This document shows positions 29,656-36,122 of a DNA stretch of 36,122 nucleotides, in pieces. Source of the DNA: Pseudomonadota bacterium. Its GTDB lineage: Bacteria > Pseudomonadota > Gammaproteobacteria > Xanthomonadales > Rhodanobacteraceae. Every line of letters starts with the position of its first letter. The stretch's first letter is position 1. Location: assembly GCA_021815695.1 (NCBI GenBank), contig JAKAZT010000005.1:4183-40304 (forward strand), in the 5' to 3' direction. The notes below the pieces were generated by a model. That model was not told the origin of the DNA. It worked only from the letters and a program-made list of their open reading frames with translations, and did no database searches. The position numbers were made by a program, and so were the translations under genes.

Positions 29656-30300
29656 ATGAATGCCAGCTGTGATCTGCGTGGCGCCAGCCTGACCGTGCCG
29701 CCCGACCGTTTTCCCGATCCGTCGTGCGACCTCGCTGCCGGAGATGCCGGTCCGCAGACCGCGGTGCTGGCGGGCGGCTGCTTCTGGTGCGTGGAAGCCG
29801 TGCTGCGCGAACTCGACGGCGTGTTCGAGGTAACGTCCGGCTACGCCGGCGGCCGTGCCGAGGACGCCGATTACCGCACCGTCTGCGCCGGGCGCAGCGG
29901 CCACGCCGAGGCCGTGCAGGTGCGCTTCGATCCGCGCCGGCTGAGCTACGGACAACTGCTCAAGGTGTTCTTCGCCATCGCCCACGATCCGACCCAGCGC
30001 GACCGCCAGGGCCACGATGTCGGCAGCCAGTACCGCTCGGCGATCTTCCCCGGCGACAACGCCCAGCGGAAGGTCGCCGAAGCCTATATCCGCCAGCTCG
30101 ACGCCGCGGGTGTGTTTACAGCGCCGATCGTCACCGTCGTCGAGCCGCTGACAGCCTTCTATACGGCCGAACCTGATCACCAGGACTATGCCGCACGCAA
30201 CCCGCAGCAACCCTACATCGCCGCGATCTCGACGCCCAAGGTCGAGAAGCTGCGCGAATATTTCGGTGAGCGGCTGAAGGGCCGGCACGGCAGGACCTGA
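29656..30300 (+). CDS. msrA: Peptide-methionine (S)-S-oxide reductase
   Basis: Reduces methionine-S-sulfoxide in proteins. The 214-residue enzyme has the signature GGCFWCVE, with catalytic Cys42 and Glu47. The conserved blocks VTSGYAGG, HAEAVQVRFDP, FFAIAHDPTQRDRQGHDVGSQYRSAIF and EPDHQDY follow. Cys77 is in the usual YRTVC position; there is no C-terminal resolving Cys pair as in E. coli, so regeneration may differ. About 34 residues precede the core, without a signal peptide, so it is cytoplasmic. Start 29656 is chosen for GGAG five bases upstream. It follows the DoxX gene by 94 bases and precedes msrB by 12, suggesting one stress-repair unit. Confidence 0.95.
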   Translation: MNASCDLRGASLTVPPDRFPDPSCDLAAGDAGPQTAVLAGGCFWCVEAVLRELDGVFEVTSGYAGGRAEDADYRTVCAGRSGHAEAVQVRFDPRRLSYGQLLKVFFAIAHDPTQRDRQGHDVGSQYRSAIFPGDNAQRKVAEAYIRQLDAAGVFTAPIVTVVEPLTAFYTAEPDHQDYAARNPQQPYIAAISTPKVEKLREYFGERLKGRHGRT

Positions 30301-30312
30301 CCCGGAGCGACC

Positions 30313-30768
30313 ATGAGCACCGACACGACCCTACGTTCGCGTTCCGGCCATGACCTCGGGCCGCTGTCCGCCGTCGAGCGCGAGCGGCTGGCGCAGCGGC
30401 TCAGCCCCGAGGAACGCCGCATCCTGCTCGAGCACGGCACCGAGCGTCCGTTCTGCGGTGTCCTGCTGCTGCAGAAAGCGCCGGGCCATTACGCCTGCCG
30501 CCTGTGCGGACTGCCGCTGTTTCGTGCCGGCGCCAAGTTCGACTCCGGCACCGGCTGGCCCAGCTTCGACACGCCCTGCGATCCCGATCACCTCCGCGAG
30601 ATCGCCGACGACAGCCTGGGCATGCGCCGCACCGAGATCCGCTGCCGCCGCTGCGATGGCCATCTCGGTCACGTGTTCCCCGACGGGCCGCCGCCGACCG
30701 GCCTGCGCTACTGCCTCAACTCGGCGGCGCTGGCGTTCGTGCCCGACGGCGCCACGCCGGGTCAGTAG
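30313..30768 (+). CDS. msrB: Peptide-methionine (R)-S-oxide reductase
   Basis: Reduces methionine-R-sulfoxide, complementing MsrA. In 151 residues it has the two zinc CxxC pairs (C62/C65 and C111/C114), the GTGWPSF block (79-85) and the catalytic Cys134 in RYCLNS. Two extra cysteines, C48 (RPFCG, where Ser is usual) and C89, are possible resolving residues. The start at 30313 has GGAG six bases upstream, and the gene lies 12 bases after msrA. There is no signal peptide. The last seven bases overlap the 3' end of the convergent apt gene, leaving no room for an intervening terminator. Confidence 0.95.
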   Translation: MSTDTTLRSRSGHDLGPLSAVERERLAQRLSPEERRILLEHGTERPFCGVLLLQKAPGHYACRLCGLPLFRAGAKFDSGTGWPSFDTPCDPDHLREIADDSLGMRRTEIRCRRCDGHLGHVFPDGPPPTGLRYCLNSAALAFVPDGATPGQ

Positions 30769-31280
30769 CGCAGCAGCGTCACCAGCGGCGCGGCGGCAAC
30801 CCAGCGCGCGCGCCCGCCCAGCGCGCCGATCTCCAGCACCACCGCCGCGCCGACGATCTCGGCGCCGAGATGCTCGACCAGACGCTGCGCGGCCTGCAAG
30901 GTGCCGCCGGTGGCCAGTACGTCATCGACGATCAGCGCGCGCGTGCCGGGCGTCAGCGCATCGACGTGCGCCTCCAGCCGGTCGACGCCATACTCCAGCA
31001 CGTAGTCCACGCCGACGCGTGCGCCGGGCAGCTTGCCGGCCTTGCGCAACGGCACGAATCCGGCGCCCAGTGCATGCGCCAGCGCTCCACCCAGCGCGAA
31101 GCCGCGCGCCTCGATGCCGCAGACCGCGCCGACGCCCTCGCCGCGCCAGGGCGCCGCCAGCGCGCCGATGCACAGGCCAAACGCGCGGGCATCCGCCAGC
31201 AGCGGTGCGAGGTCCCTGAACATCACGCCGGGCCTCGGGAAATCGGGCACGTCGCGAACGAAGGCAGTCAGCTCATGCAA
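30762..31280 (-). CDS. apt: Adenine phosphoribosyltransferase (TTG start)
   Basis: Salvages adenine with PRPP to AMP. The 172-residue protein shows the family's [22 protein letters not shown] start, the [14 protein letters not shown] block, and the PRPP-binding motif [11 protein letters not shown]. No ATG or GTG precedes the conserved N-terminus in frame. TTG at 31280, with GGGGA about seven bases upstream, gives the family length (170-183) and is the best start. The frame stays open far upstream, but that part is antisense or low-similarity sequence. Its 3' end overlaps convergent msrB by seven bases. A rare start codon suggests modest translation. Confidence 0.92.
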   Translation of the reverse strand: MHELTAFVRDVPDFPRPGVMFRDLAPLLADARAFGLCIGALAAPWRGEGVGAVCGIEARGFALGGALAHALGAGFVPLRKAGKLPGARVGVDYVLEYGVDRLEAHVDALTPGTRALIVDDVLATGGTLQAAQRLVEHLGAEIVGAAVVLEIGALGGRARWVAAAPLVTLLRY

Positions 31281-31393
31281 CGGCGATTCCCCGACGAATG
31301 AGCAGCCCGGAACGATCGGGGCCGCCACCGACCGCCGGGAGCCCTGCCCGCGCCCCGGTGCCCGGGCGGCATCGCGAGTTCGCGCGGCATGCT

Positions 31394-32032
31394 TCAGCCA
31401 CGCGCGCGCTCGGCCTCGGCCGCAGCCCGCCATTCGATGACCGCCGGCAGCGCGGTGATCGCCTCGACGTAAGCCTGTGCCTCTGCGGTCAGGGCAATGC
31501 CGTAAGCGACGAAGCGCAGCGCCACCGGTGCGTACATCGCGTCCGCCAGACCGAAGCCGCCAAACAGGAACGGTCCGCCCGTGCCGAAGCGCCCGCGCGC
31601 GTCGCGCCACAACTGCTGCACGCGGGTGATGTCGCGCGCCGCCTCGGGACCCGGCGTCGCCGGCGCGCCGCGGCGCTGCAGATTCAGCGGCAACTCGCGG
31701 CGCAGCGCGGCGAAGCCGGCGTGCATCTCGGCGGCGATGGCGCGCGCATGCGCGCGCGGCGCCCGTTCGCGCGGCCAGCCGCGGCCAGCGAGGAAGGTCT
31801 CGTTGATGTACTCGAGGATCGCCAGCGACTCCCAGACCGCGACACCGTCGTGCAGCAGCGCGGGCACCTTGCCGGTGGGCGAGAACTCGCCGATGCGGGT
31901 ACGGAACTCGGGCGTGTCCAGCGGCAGACGCAGCTCCTCGAAATCGACGCCGAACACACGCAGTGCCAGCCAGGGCCGCAGCGACCACGAGGACAGATTC
32001 TTGTCGCCGATCACCAGGGTGGGAAGGGTCAT
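31394..32032 (-). CDS. Glutathione S-transferase family protein
   Basis: A 212-residue cytoplasmic GST. The N-terminal thioredoxin-like domain (1-80) has KNLSSWSLRPWLALRVFG, with the Ser/Trp of the glutathione-activating region, then a GKVPALLHDG cis-Pro loop and WESLAILEYINETF, the usual glutathione gamma-Glu contact. The all-helical C-terminal domain (about 90-212) includes GPFLFGGFGLADAMYAPVALR, the N-capping-box region. The substrate is unknown. Two adjacent ATGs (32035, 32032) are possible; 32032 has the better spacing from GGAGA. The MITE-like element sits 54 bases upstream, so the gene's promoter may lie in or next to that insertion. Confidence 0.88.
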   Translation of the reverse strand: MTLPTLVIGDKNLSSWSLRPWLALRVFGVDFEELRLPLDTPEFRTRIGEFSPTGKVPALLHDGVAVWESLAILEYINETFLAGRGWPRERAPRAHARAIAAEMHAGFAALRRELPLNLQRRGAPATPGPEAARDITRVQQLWRDARGRFGTGGPFLFGGFGLADAMYAPVALRFVAYGIALTAEAQAYVEAITALPAVIEWRAAAEAERARG

Positions 32033-32085
32033 CATCGGTCTCCGCAGGCGATCGGCGCACAAGGCGCGGGCAGGGTCGGCGCAGG

Positions 32086-32250
32086 CTAGTGCGGTGTCTC
32101 GGAAATACGCATCCATCTTTCCCGCGTCTTTCGGCACGATACGGCGTTGCGCCTCGTCGCCATAGCGGGGCTATGACTCCTCGCCGCGCCTTGTCTCGCA
32201 CCGAAATCCATCGGCAATCGCCGGCGCGTACTTCCGAGACACCACACTAG
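32086..32250. mobile_element. MITE-like element with 25-bp terminal inverted repeats, IS630/Tc1-mariner type (inferred)
   Basis: The left end (32086-32110) and the reverse complement of the right end (32226-32250) agree at 23 of 25 positions: CTAGTG[C/T]GGTGTCTCGGAA then [A/G]TACGC. The outermost bases are CTAG at both ends, as expected for IS630-family insertion that duplicates TA inside CTAG. The 115-base interior has partial internal inverted repeats, including CATAGC-GGG-GCTATG around 32161-32175, and encodes nothing. It lies between the end of nadB and the GST gene. The repeats are seen directly; the family link is inferred from end structure and target. Confidence 0.72.
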
Positions 32251-32271
32251 CAGATCGTCGCGCGCGGCCGC

Positions 32272-33756
32272 TCAGGCCACTGCGACGGTATCGGCGTCAA
32301 CGCGAAAGTGCGCGCCGATGCTGCGTCGACGCGCACGCATCGCGGCCAGCATCGCCGCCGCCAGTGCCAGCACGTCGCGTTCGCGGGATGCCGCCGGAAC
32401 CTCGCCGGCGAGCGCCGCCAGCGCCGCTCCGGCGCGAGCCAGACCGTCGTCGCTGCGCAGCAGCGCGGCGTCGCGCCAAAGCAGCTCGCCAAGACGCAGA
32501 CGCAGCCCGGTCGGCGACGGCTGCCAGCGCCGCTCCGGCGGCAACGCCACGCCCGGCTCGGGCAACGATCGCGACGCCAGCGCCGCGCCCAGCTCACGGC
32601 CATGCGCCAGGCCTTCGAGCAGCGAGTTGCTGGCCAGCCGGTTGGCACCATGGACGCCGCTGCAAGCAGCCTCGCCGACCGCATACAGGCCCGGCAGCGA
32701 CGTCGCACCCGCGGCGTCGGTGCGCACACCGCCCATGCAGTAATGCGCTGCCGGCACCACCGGGATCGGCTGCGCACGCGGGTCGATTCCGCGATCCATG
32801 CAGGCGACGAACACGGTCGGAAAGCGCTGCGGGAAGCCGGCACCGATCGCAGCGGCGGCATCGAGCCAGGCGCCGCCACGCAGCGTCTCGCACCACACCG
32901 CGCGTGCCACTACATCGCGCGGCGCCAGCTCCGCATCGGCATGCAAGGCCGGCATGAAGCGCTTGCCACGCGCGTCGAGCAGTACCGCACCGGCGCCACG
33001 CAGGGCTTCGGTCAGCAGCGGCAACTGACCGTGCGCGCCGTCGCGCGGGGCCAGCGCGGTGGGATGGAATTGCACGAACTCGAGATCGGCGAGCGCCGCG
33101 CCGGCTGCCAGCGCCAGCGCGATGCCGCTGCCGTCGCTGCCGGGCGGATTGGTGGTGTAGCGATACAGGCCGGCATAGCCACCGCTGGCCAGCACGACCG
33201 TGCGGGCGCGCCACAGCTCGCTGCCGCCCGGGCCCTGCGCCCAGGCACCGACCACGCGGCCGGCGCCGTCGCGAGCGAGCGCAAACGCGGTGCGGCGGGA
33301 CGCGAAGGTCAGATGCGGACGCGCTGCGGCGGCAGCCGCCAGCGCCCGCATCACTTCGGCACCGGTCGCGTCGCCCTGCGCATGCACGATGCGGTCACGA
33401 CGGTGCGCGGCCTCGCGACCCAGGGCGAGCGCTGCGCCGACGCGGTCGAAGCGCGCACCCAGCGTCTGCAACCAGGCAATCAGTCCGGGTGCCGCCGCGG
33501 TCAGACGCGCGACGGCCGCCGGATCATTCAAGCCCGCCCCGGCGCTCAGTGTGTCCTCGGCGTGCAGTCGCGGGCTGTCGTCGGCGGCCAGCGCGGCGGC
33601 GATGCCGCCTTGCGCCCAGCGGCTGGCCCCGTCAACCGCCGGCTCCGGACCCGGCGTCAGCACCGCCACCCGCCGTGGCGCAGCGGCCAGCGCGGTCGCC
33701 AGCCCGGCGGCGCCGGAGCCGACCACCAGCACATCGAACAGGGCATCGGTCGTCAT
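32272..33756 (-). CDS. nadB: L-aspartate oxidase
   Basis: Flavoenzyme that oxidises L-aspartate to iminoaspartate, the first step of de novo NAD synthesis. The 494 residues include the FAD motif VVGSGAAGLATALA, SRWAQGGIAAA, the active-site stretch EFVQFHPTAL, the capping-domain region and the second FAD motif LPGLYAVGEAACSGVHGANRLASNSLLEGLAHG. At 494 residues it is shorter than E. coli NadB (540), mainly in the C-terminal helical domain, as in several relatives. The start at 33756 has a GAGA-type ribosome-binding site. It follows nadA by 48 bases on the same strand; nadC is not in the window. The MITE begins 21 bases beyond its stop. Confidence 0.95.
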   Translation of the reverse strand: MTTDALFDVLVVGSGAAGLATALAAAPRRVAVLTPGPEPAVDGASRWAQGGIAAALAADDSPRLHAEDTLSAGAGLNDPAAVARLTAAAPGLIAWLQTLGARFDRVGAALALGREAAHRRDRIVHAQGDATGAEVMRALAAAAAARPHLTFASRRTAFALARDGAGRVVGAWAQGPGGSELWRARTVVLASGGYAGLYRYTTNPPGSDGSGIALALAAGAALADLEFVQFHPTALAPRDGAHGQLPLLTEALRGAGAVLLDARGKRFMPALHADAELAPRDVVARAVWCETLRGGAWLDAAAAIGAGFPQRFPTVFVACMDRGIDPRAQPIPVVPAAHYCMGGVRTDAAGATSLPGLYAVGEAACSGVHGANRLASNSLLEGLAHGRELGAALASRSLPEPGVALPPERRWQPSPTGLRLRLGELLWRDAALLRSDDGLARAGAALAALAGEVPAASRERDVLALAAAMLAAMRARRRSIGAHFRVDADTVAVA

Positions 33757-33804
33757 CGGATCGATCTCTCGGGACGTGTCGGCGATGGCCGCGCGGTGCC
33801 GCGC

Positions 33805-34788
33805 TCAGTGCACCGCCAGCATGCGTTCCACCGCGCGCCGCGCGCCGTCGGCCACCGCCGCGTCCACCTCGACCGGGTGCTGCAGGAACTGCAACGCATC
33901 GCGGACCTTGGTCAGGGTGATGCGCTTCATGTGCGGACACAGATTGCATGGCTGCACGAACTCGATGTCGGGGAACTGCACGGTGACGTTGGCGCTCATC
34001 GAGCACTCGGTGATCAGCGCCACCCGCTCCGGCCGCGCGCGATCGAGGTGCTCGACCATGCCATGGGTGGAGCCGACGAAGTCGGCCTCGGCGAGCACGT
34101 CCGGCGGGCACTCGGGATGGGCGATCACGTGCAGGCCGGGCTGCTCGGCGCGCAGGCCGCGCAGCTGCGCGCCGCTGAAGCGCTCGTGCACCTCGCAGGC
34201 GCCCTGCCAGAGCACGATCTCGACCGCGGTCTGCGTGGCGACGTAGCGCCCCAGGTAGCGGTCGGGAAGAAAGATCACCTTGGGCACGCCCAGCGACTCG
34301 ACTACCCGTACCGCGTTGCCCGAGGTGCAGCAGATGTCCGACTCCGCCTTCACCGCCGCCGAGGTGTTGACGTAGGTCACCACCGGCACGCCGGGGTGCT
34401 GCCGGCGCAGCGCGCGCACGTCGGCGGCGGTGATCGATTCGGCCAGCGAACAGCCGGCTCGCGGATCCGGGATCAGCACCGTGCGCGCGGGGTTGAGCAC
34501 CTTGGCCGTCTCGGCCATGAAATGCACGCCGCACACCACCAGCACATCAGCCTCGGCACGCGCCGCCTCGCGTGCCAGCGCCAGCGAATCGCCGGTGATG
34601 TCGGCAACGCCGTGGAAAATGGCCGGCGTCATGTAGTTGTGCGCCAGGATCAGCGCATGGCGCTCGACCTTGAGGCGACGGATGGCCTCGATCAACGGGC
34701 GCTCCGCCTCCCATTCGAGATCGGGGATCACCGCGCGGGTGCGTGCGCGCAGCGCAACGAGCGAGAGTGATGCATCGGTAGCCGGCAT
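33805..34788 (-). CDS. nadA: Quinolinate synthase
   Basis: [4Fe-4S] enzyme that condenses iminoaspartate (from NadB) with dihydroxyacetone phosphate to quinolinate. The 327-residue protein has the three-fold repeated NadA architecture. Landmarks: LAHNYMTPAIFHGVADITGDSL, VVCGVHFMAETAKVLNP, AGCSLAES, VTYVNTSAAVKAESDICCTSGNA, FLPDRYLGRYVA, HPECPPDV, GSTHGM and CNLCPHMKRITL. Likely cluster ligands are C86, C198 and C284, judged from position. The ATG at 34788 has only a weak GAG upstream, and that region coincides with a TACTC-N5-GAGTA palindrome, so control by an NAD-responsive repressor is plausible. First gene of a nadA-nadB unit. Confidence 0.95.
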   Translation of the reverse strand: MPATDASLSLVALRARTRAVIPDLEWEAERPLIEAIRRLKVERHALILAHNYMTPAIFHGVADITGDSLALAREAARAEADVLVVCGVHFMAETAKVLNPARTVLIPDPRAGCSLAESITAADVRALRRQHPGVPVVTYVNTSAAVKAESDICCTSGNAVRVVESLGVPKVIFLPDRYLGRYVATQTAVEIVLWQGACEVHERFSGAQLRGLRAEQPGLHVIAHPECPPDVLAEADFVGSTHGMVEHLDRARPERVALITECSMSANVTVQFPDIEFVQPCNLCPHMKRITLTKVRDALQFLQHPVEVDAAVADGARRAVERMLAVH

Positions 34789-34790
34789 AG

Positions 34791-34812
34791 TTATACTCGA
34801 TCAGAGTAATAA
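34791..34812 (-). promoter_or_regulatory. Palindrome at the nadA start, candidate NAD-regulator operator
   Basis: TACTC (34794-34798) and GAGTA (34804-34808) form a perfect 5-bp inverted repeat with a 5-base spacer inside an AT-rich 22-base stretch, two to twenty-four bases before the nadA ATG. On the minus strand it also contains TATAAC and the only GAG available for ribosome binding. A repressor bound here would block nadA. The regulator is unknown. Confidence 0.45.
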
Positions 34813-34878
34813 GCAGCCAGCAAATGCTAGTCCCGAGCAAAACAGGGCACAAGCGAAAAAACGAAAGCCCGAGGTAAC

Positions 34879-35142
34879 TCAGGTCGGCAGCGGATCGAGT
34901 CCCCGCCCTGCAACCGCACCAGCTTGAGACGCCGGCGCCGGCAGGGTGTCGGCGATGATGCGCGCCGCTTCCTCGACGGCCGGGTCGGGCACCATCACCG
35001 TGACCAGATCGCGCGCGGGCAACTGGCCGATGCCGCCCATCAGATAGGCGCCGCTGACGAAGGCCGGAATGCCCGCCGCCTCCAGCGCGTCCTTGACGAG
35101 CTGGGCATCGACCAGCGACTCGGCGTGATAGACGGTACGCAT
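34879..35142 (-). CDS. DUF2007 family small protein
   Basis: An 87-residue protein whose first 67 residues form a DUF2007 domain: a ferredoxin-like beta-alpha-beta fold related to PII/GlnB-type signal-transduction domains. Motifs are [39 protein letters not shown] and [15 protein letters not shown]. The C-terminal 20 residues are Pro/Ala-rich and probably unstructured. The function of the family is not established; a regulatory binding role has been proposed. The ATG at 35142 has a poor ribosome-binding site but matches the domain start. It lies 90 bases upstream of nadA on the same strand and is divergent from glnS. Confidence 0.82.
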   Translation of the reverse strand: MRTVYHAESLVDAQLVKDALEAAGIPAFVSGAYLMGGIGQLPARDLVTVMVPDPAVEEAARIIADTLPAPASQAGAVAGRGLDPLPT

Positions 35143-35205
35143 GCGGCGACGCTAGTCCGATGCGGTGCGCACGGCAAGCCAGTCCGCGACGGCCATGGCT
35201 GCCGC

Positions 35206-35211
35206 TACACT
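35206..35211 (+). promoter_or_regulatory. Candidate minus-10 of glnS
   Basis: TACACT lies 29 bases before the glnS ATG, in the only AT-richer spot of the short divergent gap with the DUF2007 gene. No good minus-35 is seen at 16-18 bases, so this is a weak call. Confidence 0.35.
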
Positions 35212-35240
35212 TCGCGGCTCGACCTCACGCAGAAATCGCC

Positions 35241-36122
<882 letters not shown>

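Overview
The window is about 36 kb of very GC-rich, densely packed chromosomal DNA. Its gene set fits a gammaproteobacterium, most likely of the Xanthomonadales/Lysobacterales (a Rhodanobacteraceae-like lineage). This is a judgement from gene content and protein similarity, not a database match. No rRNA, tRNA, CRISPR array, phage gene or intact transposase was seen. The only mobile-type sequence recognised is a 165-bp MITE-like element at 32086-32250.

Layout. 1-1262: the end of a TerC-family membrane protein, then a DUF2975 membrane protein coupled to a tiny HTH regulator behind an AT-rich, repeat-containing promoter. 1331-10852: central carbon and lipid metabolism: fadH (2,4-dienoyl-CoA reductase), the propionate/2-methylcitrate genes prpE-prpB-prpC, mdh, a class I aminotransferase and a cyclophilin. 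10908-15746: a 3-hydroxybutyrate-oligomer hydrolase, divergent typA/bipA, and a di-iron protein closely resembling the 1-alkene-forming fatty-acid decarboxylase UndA. 15820-22522: a PAS-PAS-GGDEF-EAL c-di-GMP protein, a Dph6-like PP-loop ATPase, a secreted prolyl oligopeptidase and prmC.

22674-30768 is an uninterrupted run of plus-strand genes that reads as a stress-defence island: oxyR, a rubrerythrin lacking its rubredoxin domain, a two-cluster Fe-S/CCG protein, a DUF3501 protein, an unrecognised membrane-anchored protein, a four-gene bufferin operon (DUF2282 precursor, DUF692 MNIO enzyme, DUF2063 partner, DoxX protein), then msrA and msrB. 30762-36122: apt (TTG start, overlapping the msrB end), a glutathione S-transferase, the MITE, nadB-nadA with a palindrome at the nadA start, a DUF2007 protein, and the first half of glnS.

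How the genes work together. FadH, PrpEBC, Mdh and the 3HB-oligomer hydrolase fit a cell that oxidises unsaturated and odd-chain fatty acids and stores and mobilises polyhydroxybutyrate. The methylcitrate set lacks prpD/acnD/prpF and a PrpR regulator here. The island combines peroxide sensing (OxyR), peroxide reduction (rubrerythrin with a candidate electron donor), copper buffering by a modified peptide (bufferin) and repair of oxidised methionine (MsrA/MsrB). The most promising items for follow-up are the bufferin-msrAB linkage with a candidate ECF-type promoter, the rubrerythrin/Fe-S/DUF3501 module with alternative hairpins, and the UndA-like gene with an operator-like palindrome.
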